DNA from: Clostridium carboxidivorans P7
GTDB lineage: Bacteria > Bacillota > Clostridia > Clostridiales > Clostridiaceae
Reading direction: 5' to 3'
NCBI RefSeq assembly: GCF_001038625.1
Contig: NZ_CP011803.1
Span: 1,984,001-2,048,000 of the forward strand
DNA: 64,000 bases
In this document: piece after piece, positions 55,778-64,000 of the stretch
How the letters are laid out: each line of letters starts with the position of its first letter
How positions within the stretch are numbered: position 1 is the stretch's first letter
Position numbers and translations under genes: made by a program
The notes under the pieces: model-generated
What the model was told of the DNA's origin: nothing
Databases searched by the model: none
Seen by the model: only the letters and a program-made list of their open reading frames with translations

Positions 55778-56473
55778 TTACTTTTTATACTCAAATTTAT
55801 ATCCAAGTCCCCTTATTGTCTTTAAATACAATGGATTTTTAGAGTCTTCTTCAATTTTATCCCGAAGCTTACTAATATGAACCATTATTGTATTGTCATC
55901 ACCATAAAAAGGCTCATTCCAAATACATTCAAAAATTTGCTTTTTAGTAAAAACCTTTTTGGGATTACCCATTAAAAGCAATAACAGCTTATACTCTGTA
56001 GATGTAATTGGTACTTGCCTACTTCCTTTGTAAAGGGTGCAGGAATCCGTATAAAGTTTCAACTCTCCTATAGTGATAGTTTCTACGATTTCTTCTTCAC
56101 TATTATCAAATTCCAAACATCTCCTAAGCTGGGCCTTTACCCTTGCTAATACCTCCAGTGGATCACATGGTTTAGTTATGTAGTCATCTGCACCAAGTTC
56201 AAGTCCTAATATTTTATCACTAATTTCACTTTTAGCAGACATTACAATAACAGGAATTTTATATTTCTCTCTTATTTTTTTTATAAGGGCATAGCCGTCC
56301 ATATTAGGCATCATTATATCAATTATTGCAATATCAATTGTATTATCTTTTAAAACATCCAGTGCTGAAAATCCATCATCAGCACCAAACACTTCATAAT
56401 AATCCTTCTCAAAATACAGCCTTAATAGTTCTATTATTTCCTGTTCATCATCAGCAATTAAAACCTTTTTCAT
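55778..56473 (-). CDS. OmpR-family response regulator
   Basis: A 231-residue regulator with receiver domain (ADDEQE acidic pocket, phospho-acceptor Asp in AIIDIMMPNMDGY, lysine in TKPCDPLEV) and OmpR/PhoB winged helix ending TIRGLGYKF. GGAAAG is 9 bases before the ATG at 56473, preferred over 56503. It is paired with the kinase gene that follows and lies 45 bases after the second CPBP gene. The upstream operon promoter carries three TTAAG half-sites, so self-regulation is likely, and the same half-sites occur before the exporter, serine hydrolase and esterase-like genes at 4-8 kb. Confidence 0.93.
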   Translation of the reverse strand: MKKVLIADDEQEIIELLRLYFEKDYYEVFGADDGFSALDVLKDNTIDIAIIDIMMPNMDGYALIKKIREKYKIPVIVMSAKSEISDKILGLELGADDYITKPCDPLEVLARVKAQLRRCLEFDNSEEEIVETITIGELKLYTDSCTLYKGSRQVPITSTEYKLLLLLMGNPKKVFTKKQIFECIWNEPFYGDDNTIMVHISKLRDKIEEDSKNPLYLKTIRGLGYKFEYKK

Positions 56474-56518
56474 AAATACAAACTTTCCTTTCCTTAAACA
56501 CATTTAAAATTATAAATA

Positions 56519-57331
56519 TTAAATATTCATTCTACATTTTCTATAACTTCTGTATGAATAAAATACATATATAGTAACTAACACAATACCTCCAATCATA
56601 AAACTGGAATTGATATTTACCAAATCACTTGCACCACTATTTCTTTTCAAACCACCTATAAAAACAATAAGATTGTTGCAAGCATGAAGTGCAATTGAAG
56701 GTATTAATGATTTATACTTATAGGCAAGAATGGCACAGCTTATTCCTAAAAGTAAAAGCATAGGATTAATGTTTAAGTGCATAAAGAAAAATATAATTGA
56801 AGAAAATATAATGGATTTACCCATTCCATACTTATTATACAATCTACCCATTAATATTCCCCTAAAAATAAACTCTTCTACTATGGGTGCAATGATGACA
56901 GATGAGATAAAGCTTATAACTATCATAAACATTGTATCTATTTTAGGTGATTTATTGGATAAATTTGAACTTATACTGTTTAACATAGCTGGATTTATAC
57001 AATTAACTAAAGACAATATTAATAAGATAAATCCTGCACCACCTAAATAAGTTATTATTAAACTTACAGGAACTTCTAATATAAACTTACTTTTTAGTGG
57101 CCTTCTTATAAAATTACTAATACTTATGCCATTTTCTCTCATAAATTTTAGTACTATTAAAAACCATATTATTGTAATTACAGCTGAAATAATTTCAATA
57201 TAACCATCTGTCATATGAATTTTTAAAACCTTTGAACACACTATCATTAATATTATTCCTACTGTAAGTATACAAAGCATTTTTATAAATAAATATCTTG
57301 TTTTAGTTTCTTTAAGTAATTCAAAATTCAT
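56519..57331 (-). CDS. CPBP family intramembrane metalloprotease
   Basis: A 270-residue membrane protein with about seven or eight hydrophobic segments and the CPBP (Abi, CAAX protease-like) motifs EEFIFRG (~residue 155) and FMHLNIN (~190). Members act as intramembrane proteases or bacteriocin self-immunity proteins. The ribosome site is weak and the gene follows another CPBP gene by 89 bases. It belongs to the operon encoding the regulator and kinase. Confidence 0.88.
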   Translation of the reverse strand: MNFELLKETKTRYLFIKMLCILTVGIILMIVCSKVLKIHMTDGYIEIISAVITIIWFLIVLKFMRENGISISNFIRRPLKSKFILEVPVSLIITYLGGAGFILLILSLVNCINPAMLNSISSNLSNKSPKIDTMFMIVISFISSVIIAPIVEEFIFRGILMGRLYNKYGMGKSIIFSSIIFFFMHLNINPMLLLLGISCAILAYKYKSLIPSIALHACNNLIVFIGGLKRNSGASDLVNINSSFMIGGIVLVTIYVFYSYRSYRKCRMNI

Positions 57332-57420
57332 AGTTTTTCTTTAGTAATGGCATGTGTACAAAGTACAATCCACACTAAAATCCACTTCCTTCCTTCTTTT
57401 ATATTTAATCACTAAATTCT

Positions 57421-58251
57421 TTATTGCCCTATAATTTTTTTACTCCAGTTTGCCTTTATAAAGTAAGCGCTCATAACTATTCCTAGCACAAAGCATCCAA
57501 TTCCAGCTATAAACCCTAATGAATTAAAACTGCTTAAAGTGATGTTTTCCTTGCTTCCATTGGTGTCTATTAAGAAGGATATAGCTTGTACAAAAGAAAC
57601 CATAAAATTATTAATAATGTGAATTGCTATAGTAGCAAATATATTTCTGGTTTTTAAATATATTAACGACATACATACACCAAAAATAATTGCAGACAAT
57701 ATTCCAAGTTCATAATGAATCATTCCAAATAAAATAGAAGATACTATTATTGCTTTTTTAACTCCAATTTTCATTTTTAACCTGTTAAGTATAATTCCTC
57801 TAAATGTAAGTTCTTCCACAATTGGTGCTATAAATGATGCTGCAATTCCATTAATAATTATGCTGTACAAGGTATTTGAGTCACTTTTATTCAATTCTTC
57901 TAAAAGCCCATTCATAAATGAAGGTGATATACTTTTTAAAGCATAAATTGCAATTATAACAAATCCTATGGTTATAGTAATGTTTATTATAATACTAAAT
58001 ATTATATCTTTAATATTTAAATCTGTTTTTAAATCATTTATTCCATTTTTAACATCATAACTTACTTTTCTTAATTTTAGCATAAACCACGCTAAAACTC
58101 CTAAATTACATAATAATATAAATAAATTTTCGTCTAATATTCCTGTAGATTTAACAAAACTTAATTCAGAAATTATACAAAAGAAAATTACTACAGAAAC
58201 ATAAATAAACATCACTTTTCTTATTTTCGTACTTTCAAAAAAATTGTTCAT
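57421..58251 (-). CDS. CPBP family intramembrane metalloprotease
   Basis: A 276-residue membrane protein with about eight segments and motifs EELTFRG (~residue 145) and GMIHYELG (~180). It is a diverged paralogue of the next gene's product. It is first in the CPBP-CPBP-regulator-kinase operon, whose upstream region holds the TTAAG repeats. CPBP proteins are often tied to peptide-antibiotic protection, fitting the inferred regulon. Confidence 0.88.
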   Translation of the reverse strand: MNNFFESTKIRKVMFIYVSVVIFFCIISELSFVKSTGILDENLFILLCNLGVLAWFMLKLRKVSYDVKNGINDLKTDLNIKDIIFSIIINITITIGFVIIAIYALKSISPSFMNGLLEELNKSDSNTLYSIIINGIAASFIAPIVEELTFRGIILNRLKMKIGVKKAIIVSSILFGMIHYELGILSAIIFGVCMSLIYLKTRNIFATIAIHIINNFMVSFVQAISFLIDTNGSKENITLSSFNSLGFIAGIGCFVLGIVMSAYFIKANWSKKIIGQ

Positions 58252-58320
58252 ATTCTTTACATCCTACCTTTAAATTTATTTTTTATATATTTAAATTTAA
58301 AGGTATATACTTTCATGCCT

Positions 58321-58348
58321 CTTAACCAAACCTTAAAATTTCCTTAAT
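58321..58348 (-). promoter_or_regulatory. TTAAG direct-repeat operator before the CPBP/two-component operon
   Basis: CTTAA at 58321, 58332 and 58343 with exact 11-base spacing (minus strand: ATTAAG, TTTAAG, GTTAAG). It lies 70-97 bases before the first CPBP start. A -10-like TATATA is 11 bases from the last copy; a TTTAAA is near the 18-base position. Same half-site and spacing as the 4-8 kb operators. Confidence 0.65.
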
Positions 58349-58364
58349 CTTTAAAACAAACAAA

Positions 58365-58394
58365 AAGATGAAGTCTTAAATTACACTTCATCTT
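58365..58394 (-). terminator. Second hairpin after the enoate-reductase-type gene
   Basis: AAGATGAAGT and ACTTCATCTT form a perfect 10-base stem with a 10-base loop and T tail on the minus strand, in tandem with the terminator at 58440-58488. Confidence 0.65.
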
Positions 58395-58439
58395 AAATTA
58401 CATTTTATATTTACTTACACAGTACTTTATTAAAAAAAT

Positions 58440-58488
58440 AAGCCTCAGACTGGATTTCCATTTTCATAAAGAATCCAGCCTGAAGCTT
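58440..58488 (-). terminator. Rho-independent terminator of the enoate-reductase-type gene
   Basis: AAGCCTCAGACTGGATT pairs with AATCCAGCCTGAAGCTT with two mismatches, followed on the minus strand by a run of seven T. Confidence 0.85.
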
Positions 58489-58526
58489 TAATTTTAAGTT
58501 ACCCAAAAATATTTTTTATTTAATGA

Positions 58527-60476
58527 TTAAATATCAAGTGCAGCATGATATCCTTGATATACTGCAGTTATTATAGTAGAAGCTTTTACACAATCTCCAA
58601 TTTGTGCTACATAAGGCGCACAATCAACTAATTCTTCTACTACATTTCTTCTTGCTTTCTGTCCAAGTGCACATATTACTGTAGTACCTGGAACAAGCTG
58701 TTCTTCACCAGCTTTATCAGCACACATAACACCTTTTTCTGTTACTCTTAATCCCTTATATTCTGTATGAACATGAATATTGTTCTTTTCTATTTCAGAT
58801 AATAAAATTGGTCGATGTCTTATATTTGCATCTGGAGCAAGTTCTGATCTCATTTCTACTAAATGTACATTCTTACCTTCTCGTGCAAGATGTATTGCTG
58901 CTTCACAGCCTGCAAGACCTCCTCCAAGTACTACTACTTCATTGCTTACCTTGTCCTTCTCCTTATAATAGTCATTTACAACTACTACGTTATCACCTTT
59001 CAAACCTGGAATTGGAGGTACAAGCGGTTCAGAACCAACTGCAATAATTAGTGCATCAACATTTTCCTTTTCTACATACTCTTTTGTAACAGCTGTATTT
59101 AATCGAATTTCAACACCTGCATCTTTTGCTAATTTTCCAAGGGTAACGCCTAATTCATACATCTCATACTTAAATGGAATTGCTTGTTCTCCCTTAAGTA
59201 TTCCACCTAACTCATTAGACTTTTCACAAAGAATTACCTTATGTCCACGTTTTGCAGCTGTAATAGCAGCTTTAAGTCCACCTGGTCCGCCACCTGCTAC
59301 TAAAACTTTACGAGGAGTTGCTGAAGGAATAATTTCTGTTCCACCTAATTCACGTCCAATTAATGGGTTAACTGTACAACGTCTTGTAGATGTCATAGCA
59401 CGTTCTGCCATACATGTAAAACATCTTAAACATTTCACAATGTCCTCATCTTTATTTGCCATAACCTTTCTTGGAAGTTCATGATCAGCTAAAAGTGCAC
59501 GAGCCATTTCAACTACATCTGCCTTACCACTAGCTATGATTTCTTCCATCTGAGCTGGATCATTTAATCCACCAAGTGTTGCAACTGGCACACTTACATG
59601 TTTTTTAATTTCTGCTGCAAGATAAACATTACAACCATGTGGTACAAACATAGATGGATGTGTTATCCCAAATCCTCTTTGGTAAGTTCCTGCAGATACA
59701 TGAAGTAAATCTACTCTTGATTCTATTAATTTAGCAATTTCAACACCTCCATCAAGATCATAGCCACCTTCAAATAATTCAGAACCACTCATTCTAAACT
59801 CTATTGGGAAACCAGGTCCAACTGCTTTACGGACACTATCAAGAACTTCTTGTGCAAAACGTACTCTATTCTCTAAAGAACCACCATACTTATCTGTTCT
59901 ATGATTAAAATAAGGAGACAAGAACTGATTAATCAACCATCCATGTCCACCATGGATCATGATCATTTCAAAGCCTGCTCTTTTAGCTAACCCAGCACAA
60001 TTTCCATAAGCTGCTACTATGTCATCTATAAGCTCTTGAGTAAGTTCTTTTACTTCACGACCATCTGGACGAACTCCAGCACTTGGTCCCCATTGAGCAA
60101 GTCCTTGCTTTTTATTCTTGTCAGTTAAATAAGTTCCAGCATATTGTCCTGAATGGGATAATTCTACACTGGCAATTGCACCATGACGACGAATAGCATC
60201 TGCAGTATATGTAAAGCTTGCAAGTGAACCTACTGTTTGCAAATCCAGATGAAACATATGAGAACCTTCTGTTTCTGGATGTACCACACATTCGCTGACA
60301 GTGACTGAAGCAGCACCACCCTTAGCTCTTAATTCATAAAAAGCTGTAGATGCAGGCCCAATAGTGCAGTCAGCTGTAATATCTGTTCCCCCCATAGGAG
60401 CAGAAAACATTCTGTTTCTAAAATTAACATTCCCAATTTTAATTGGTTTACATAAGTTTGGATACTTTCTTTCCAT
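58527..60476 (-). CDS. NADH:flavin/enoate reductase, old-yellow-enzyme family with Fe-S and FAD domains
   Basis: A 649-residue multidomain enzyme like 2-enoate reductase and 2,4-dienoyl-CoA reductase. An FMN TIM barrel (1-340; HGGHGWLINQFLSPYFNHRTD) is followed by a 4Fe-4S motif (Cys349, Cys352, Cys355, Cys367), then NAD/FAD-binding folds (VAGGGPGGL ~390; VVVLGGGLAGCEAA ~510). It should reduce activated C=C bonds of enoates or related substrates under anaerobic conditions, with electrons from NADH. It is monocistronic, divergent from a PadR gene, and ends at a strong terminator. Phenolic or cinnamic acids are plausible inducers given PadR. Confidence 0.92.
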   Translation of the reverse strand: MERKYPNLCKPIKIGNVNFRNRMFSAPMGGTDITADCTIGPASTAFYELRAKGGAASVTVSECVVHPETEGSHMFHLDLQTVGSLASFTYTADAIRRHGAIASVELSHSGQYAGTYLTDKNKKQGLAQWGPSAGVRPDGREVKELTQELIDDIVAAYGNCAGLAKRAGFEMIMIHGGHGWLINQFLSPYFNHRTDKYGGSLENRVRFAQEVLDSVRKAVGPGFPIEFRMSGSELFEGGYDLDGGVEIAKLIESRVDLLHVSAGTYQRGFGITHPSMFVPHGCNVYLAAEIKKHVSVPVATLGGLNDPAQMEEIIASGKADVVEMARALLADHELPRKVMANKDEDIVKCLRCFTCMAERAMTSTRRCTVNPLIGRELGGTEIIPSATPRKVLVAGGGPGGLKAAITAAKRGHKVILCEKSNELGGILKGEQAIPFKYEMYELGVTLGKLAKDAGVEIRLNTAVTKEYVEKENVDALIIAVGSEPLVPPIPGLKGDNVVVVNDYYKEKDKVSNEVVVLGGGLAGCEAAIHLAREGKNVHLVEMRSELAPDANIRHRPILLSEIEKNNIHVHTEYKGLRVTEKGVMCADKAGEEQLVPGTTVICALGQKARRNVVEELVDCAPYVAQIGDCVKASTIITAVYQGYHAALDI

Positions 60477-60560
60477 GATTTTACTCCCCTTATTAATTTA
60501 TTTTTCAAGAATTATTTTTTGTTGAATAATTGATTATATGTTAATATTATCATCCAGTAC

Positions 60561-60586
60561 TAAACATGTCAATTCTTATATGTTTA
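60561..60586. promoter_or_regulatory. Inverted repeat in the PadR divergent region
   Basis: TAAACAT and ATGTTTA are perfect 7-base arms 12 bases apart between the enoate-reductase-type and PadR genes. PadR regulators bind ATGT/ACAT-type inverted repeats, so this is a candidate operator. The orientation differs from the published Bacillus site. Confidence 0.45.
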
Positions 60587-60662
60587 AATTTATATATTTG
60601 CACTTATATAATTATGAAAACCATGTTATAATGTTATATGCAAAATAGGAAGGTGGATTTTT

Positions 60663-61211
60663 ATGAGAACTCTTAAATATGCAATTTTAGGATTAGTAAA
60701 TAGAAAACCTATAACTGGTTATGATATAGGAAAGGAATTTAATTTTCAATTAGCTGAGTTTTGGAATGCAAGACACAGCCAAATATATCCAGAATTAAAA
60801 AAATTAGTGGATGAAAAACTTTTAGTTTATGCCATTGAAGTTAGCGGAGACGTATTAGAAAAAAAAGTTTATACTATTACAGAAAAAGGTAAAAAAGAAT
60901 TTTTGAAATGGCTTAATAAGGATGAACCTATGGAGCAGACACCTAAAAATATTTTCCGACTTAGAATGTATTTTTCAAGCAATTTAGATGTAAATACCAG
61001 AATAAGTTTGTTGGAACACCAATTACTCCAACACCATGAAAGGCTTTCATTTTTATACTCTCAAAAGGAACGGTATGATATTGTTCCACCTGTTGATAGT
61101 GATGATTTTGGAGATTTTATTGTTCTAGATGGGGCTATTATACGAGAAGAATCTACTATTAAATGGTTGGAAAATTGTATCAATTATTGTAAAAATAGAA
61201 ATGAAGTATAG
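60663..61211 (+). CDS. PadR family transcriptional regulator
   Basis: A 182-residue regulator of PadR length: N-terminal winged helix (YAILGLVNRKPITGYDIGKE; WNARHSQIYPELKKL) and a C-terminal dimerisation helix bundle (PadR C domain; WLENCINYC at the end). PadR proteins repress phenolic-acid or detoxification genes and release DNA on binding the compound. Its divergent neighbour is an enoate-reductase-type enzyme, the likely target. AGGAAGG precedes the ATG. Confidence 0.9.
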   Translation: MRTLKYAILGLVNRKPITGYDIGKEFNFQLAEFWNARHSQIYPELKKLVDEKLLVYAIEVSGDVLEKKVYTITEKGKKEFLKWLNKDEPMEQTPKNIFRLRMYFSSNLDVNTRISLLEHQLLQHHERLSFLYSQKERYDIVPPVDSDDFGDFIVLDGAIIREESTIKWLENCINYCKNRNEV

Positions 61212-61248
61212 TTAAATTATCATACACTTTAACTGACTTTTACCAAAA

Positions 61249-61283
61249 ATGCATTACCTTTACAATTATTAATGGTAGTGCAT
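61249..61283. terminator. Hairpin between convergent genes
   Basis: ATGCATTACC pairs with GGTAGTGCAT with one G-T pair across a 15-base loop, between the PadR stop and the ferredoxin-nitroreductase stop. The T run is weak on either strand. Confidence 0.4.
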
Positions 61284-61314
61284 GCTTATTATTATTTAAA
61301 ATAATACTTTAATC

Positions 61315-62136
61315 TTATGTCCATGTTACATCTACAGCTTTCCTTGGTACAGTTCTCAAATATTTAACATCTGGATACCCTATTATCATACATGCTGCAA
61401 TTTCTGTTCCCTTTTTTATTCCAAGTAAATCATTAATTTCTTTATTGTCCTTTGCAGCCATTAAGAAAAATCCACTAAATAGTGTTCCAAGTCCTAATGC
61501 ATCTGTTACAAGTTCCATATTAGAAGCTGCTAAAGCTCCATTAAATGGTAACCTTGCTGTAACTATTATTACTAAAGGTGCATTAAAAAATAGACTGTCA
61601 TTTTGTTTAGGATCTTTTTTATAAGCATCATACATATTTAGCCACATTATTGCATATCTTTTGAACATTATATTATCAGAATTTAAATTATCTAAAATAT
61701 TTTGACCTTTATTTTTTAAACCTTCAAATACTAATTCTTTAAGTTCTTCAATTTTTTCTCTAACAACTATATAAGACACATCCTGCATATTACTTGCTGT
61801 TTGCGTAAATCTACCTGCTTCTATAATTTTATTTATTTTCTCCATTTCAACTTCTTTATCTTTAAATTGCCTTACAGTCCTTCTAAACTTAATAAAATTT
61901 AATAAATTATCTGGATCTATTAAAAATTCTTCTTTAGTAAATTCCTTTACTTCCTTCATATCATATTCATCTGTTGATACAGCATTTTTAGGACATATAG
62001 CTATACAATGTCCACACTTTATACAAGTTTTATTATTAATTTTAGCCTTTCCATTAACCATTTCAATATCTCTTATAAAACAATCTTTAATACATTCACC
62101 ACAACCTATACATTTTTCTGTATTAACATTCATCAT
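61315..62136 (-). CDS. Ferredoxin-nitroreductase fusion protein
   Basis: A 273-residue protein with an N-terminal double 4Fe-4S ferredoxin domain (CIGCGECIKDC at ~9-19, CIKCGHCIAICP at ~38-49) fused to a nitroreductase FMN domain (FRRTVRQFKD to the C-terminus, ending PRKAVDVTW). The Fe-S part probably delivers ferredoxin electrons to FMN. Such enzymes reduce nitroaromatics and other electrophiles. The substrate is unknown. GGGGAGG precedes ATGATG; the first ATG is used. It is monocistronic. Confidence 0.92.
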   Translation of the reverse strand: MMNVNTEKCIGCGECIKDCFIRDIEMVNGKAKINNKTCIKCGHCIAICPKNAVSTDEYDMKEVKEFTKEEFLIDPDNLLNFIKFRRTVRQFKDKEVEMEKINKIIEAGRFTQTASNMQDVSYIVVREKIEELKELVFEGLKNKGQNILDNLNSDNIMFKRYAIMWLNMYDAYKKDPKQNDSLFFNAPLVIIVTARLPFNGALAASNMELVTDALGLGTLFSGFFLMAAKDNKEINDLLGIKKGTEIAACMIIGYPDVKYLRTVPRKAVDVTWT

Positions 62137-62483
62137 ATAATTATCCTCCCCTTAATTCGCTTATATGTTCCATATATAACCTATATTATTTTTTCTATGT
62201 TATGATTATATCACTTTATATTAAATTGTGCCCAATTGTTTATATTTTTATATAATGTAAATCTAACTAATTGAGCGCAATCGTCATTTTTAAATAAGCT
62301 ATATCCTAAGATTCCCTCAATCTTTCTTTTTTTCTTATACCATAATACAATTCCAAAAAATTACATTTAAAAACATTTCATAAAAAATAATGTTGTATAA
62401 AAAAATAGCTATTACTTTAAGTTAACGCAATAGCCATTTTACATACATAATTATTTTCTACAAACTTTTTACATGTCAAACTT
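62137..62483. other. Non-coding gap before the CZB chemoreceptor
   Basis: This 347-base gap contains the upstream region of the ferredoxin-nitroreductase gene, an imperfect inverted repeat (ATTGTGCCCAATT at 62225, AATTGAGCGCAAT at 62269) and, near the chemoreceptor end, the terminator at 62402-62440. No open frame with a ribosome site was seen. Confidence 0.45.
62402..62440 (-). terminator. Terminator of the CZB chemoreceptor gene
   Basis: AAAATAGCTATT pairs with AATAGCCATTTT with one mismatch across a 15-base loop; a T run follows on the minus strand, 44 bases after the stop codon. Confidence 0.75.
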
Positions 62484-63875
62484 TTAAGATAATAATTTTT
62501 TTATTCCACCCATTAAAGTAAACACTTTCTTAGAACACATGTCCATTTTTTCAAGACATTGTTCTGCCAACTTTATGTCCCCTCTCTCATATGCAATAAC
62601 AGCCTCTTTTGCTGCATCATGCAATTCTATATGAGGTTTTTCTAATTCTATAAAAGCTTTATTATCTCTAAACTTATCACACCCTATACCATAATACCAC
62701 TTTCCAAGCCTACATCCCTTATAGTCTCCTACAACATTAATATTTACTTTTTCATTACCAAGAAACATATTATATACTTTCCATCTCCAAAGTAAGTGAT
62801 CAGTTTCATAAACATTTATCATATCACAATCTGTTAAACAAAATCTATCTTCAATCATGTCTAATCTAATGGAATCTATCTTTTTACTTAAGTCATATAT
62901 AGTTTTTCCCATTCCAACACAACCGTTATCTATATAATCAGCATGTTGTGATAATTCCATAATACTGCTAGTAAAGGATTGAGTCACTGCAGTTTGTTCT
63001 TCTGTATTTGCTGTAACCTGATCAACTGTTTCATTAACAGTATCTATGGAATGGTCAATTAAGTTAATTGAATCCAATGAATTATTAACTAATTGTTTAC
63101 CTGAATCCAATTGTTTAGATGTTTGTTCAATTTTATTAACCGATGAATCTATATCATTTTGTAGAGCGGAAACATTGTTTTGTATATCTAAAACCGAATT
63201 TGTAGTGTGTTCAGCAAGTTTTTTAACTTCGTTTGCAACAACAGCAAAGCCTTTACCATGCTCCCCTGCTCTTGCTGCTTCAATGGAAGCATTTAATGCC
63301 AATAAACCTGTTTGATCTGCAATACCTTTTACAATATCAATTATTTCATTTATCTTATGAGTTTTTTCTTTAACCATTTGCATTTTATTATTTATAATCT
63401 CAATATCCTCAAATGACTTTTTTACAAATTCAATAGATTCAGATACACTTGATACCCCCGCTTCAGATACTTGTTTTGTATCACTTGAGTATTGTGACAT
63501 TTTCTGAGACATATTAGAAACTTCCTCAATAGATGCTGCTAATTCTTCACTATTTGCTGACATGGAATGTAATGCTTCCGTTTGTGTATCAACACTTTTA
63601 ATAATATCCCTAACAGAATCCATTCTAGTTACCTTTTGTAGTAAATCATTTACTTCAAGAACTGATTTTCTCCTTGAACTACATAATACATCTATAACCT
63701 CATTCCATTTGTCTACTACATCACTGCATTTTACATCATCTAAAGTTAATTTTCTTGGTTTTCCCTGTATTACATCAGAAAATAGCTTTATAAGTACATC
63801 CTTATGAATGTACTCTGCATTACTTAAATATTCACTTTTTTTCTCTTCTGTGTTTTTTAATAATTTTTTAAACAA
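62484..63875 (-). CDS. Soluble methyl-accepting chemotaxis protein with C-terminal CZB zinc-binding domain
   Basis: A 463-residue protein with no membrane segment: an N-terminal helical part, an MCP signalling domain with [20 protein letters not shown] (~residues 190-210), and a C-terminal chemoreceptor zinc-binding (CZB) domain with the DHLLWRW histidine, the CRLGKWYYG cysteine and the EKPHIELH histidines. CZB domains bind zinc and can sense zinc or reactive chlorine species. The start is a TTG after AGGGGGA at good spacing. It has the layout of the cytoplasmic TlpD-type receptors and should couple to CheA. It is monocistronic. Confidence 0.92.
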   Translation of the reverse strand: MFKKLLKNTEEKKSEYLSNAEYIHKDVLIKLFSDVIQGKPRKLTLDDVKCSDVVDKWNEVIDVLCSSRRKSVLEVNDLLQKVTRMDSVRDIIKSVDTQTEALHSMSANSEELAASIEEVSNMSQKMSQYSSDTKQVSEAGVSSVSESIEFVKKSFEDIEIINNKMQMVKEKTHKINEIIDIVKGIADQTGLLALNASIEAARAGEHGKGFAVVANEVKKLAEHTTNSVLDIQNNVSALQNDIDSSVNKIEQTSKQLDSGKQLVNNSLDSINLIDHSIDTVNETVDQVTANTEEQTAVTQSFTSSIMELSQHADYIDNGCVGMGKTIYDLSKKIDSIRLDMIEDRFCLTDCDMINVYETDHLLWRWKVYNMFLGNEKVNINVVGDYKGCRLGKWYYGIGCDKFRDNKAFIELEKPHIELHDAAKEAVIAYERGDIKLAEQCLEKMDMCSKKVFTLMGGIKKLLS

Positions 63876-64000
63876 AAATAGTCCCCCTAACTTTTATTTA
63901 ATATTGTTTAATATATAAAATTCAATGTACTAACCTTTAAATTTTACATGTTTGCACTAACTTGCATAATTTTATTCATTCTTCACCAAGAACAAATTAT

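Noticed and set aside
1..64000. CRISPR arrays, tRNA or rRNA genes, insertion sequences, prophage
   Set aside because: No regularly spaced repeats, cloverleaf-like sequences, transposases, integrases or phage structural genes were seen by reading.

Overview
The window is AT-rich, gene-dense Firmicute DNA with AGGAGG-type ribosome sites. A monofunctional anaerobic CO dehydrogenase, an enoate-reductase-type flavoenzyme, a CWB2-repeat autolysin, a tryptophan T-box and many soluble chemoreceptors point to a motile, anaerobic Clostridium sensu stricto, plausibly from the acetogenic or CO-using group. Species assignment is inference. I saw no rRNA, tRNA, transposase, phage gene or CRISPR array.

Layout. 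1-8.3 kb: two BcrA/LanFEG-like ABC exporters, a membrane serine beta-lactamase-fold protein, an erythromycin-esterase-like protein and a redoxin. 8.3-14 kb: an orphan OmpR-type regulator, a transporter plus M20 amidohydrolase pair, and a soluble MCP with a FIST sensor. 14-18.6 kb: a stand-alone pyruvate-kinase C-terminal domain protein, a nitroreductase, a LysR regulator and cooS. 18.7-30 kb: twelve co-directional genes resembling a rearranged E. coli ydjXYZ-ynjBCD locus, with two TIGR04282/04283-like glycosyltransferases, a kinase-like protein, a CCG Fe-S protein and a nucleoside hydrolase. 30-36 kb: a probable 6S RNA, a second MCP/FIST pair, an autolysin and a DedA protein. 36-44 kb: an exonuclease, an ion permease and a type III restriction-modification system. 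44-51 kb: a MarR-controlled heterodimeric ABC exporter, then a tryptophan T-box reading into trpP and an M20 hydrolase. 51-58 kb: a TVP38 protein, a dCache MCP, and an operon of two CPBP proteases, a response regulator and a histidine kinase. 58-64 kb: an enoate-reductase-type enzyme with a divergent PadR regulator, a ferredoxin-nitroreductase and a zinc-binding MCP.

The most interesting regulatory signal is a set of direct repeats, read as TTAAG about every 11 bases in the direction of the gene. They lie upstream of the ABC exporter operon, the serine hydrolase, the esterase-like gene and, about 50 kb away, the CPBP/response-regulator/kinase operon. Two copies are identical over 32 bases and keep the same 18-base distance to a -10-like hexamer. 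I infer one envelope-stress or antimicrobial-defence regulon driven by an OmpR-family regulator, most simply the one encoded at 55.8-56.5 kb.

The second candidate system is the ydjXYZ-ynjBCD-like locus at 18.7-30 kb, which could import and glycosylate or phosphorylate an unknown small molecule. Where a ribosome site favours a start inside the longest reading frame, the shorter gene is listed and the reason given.
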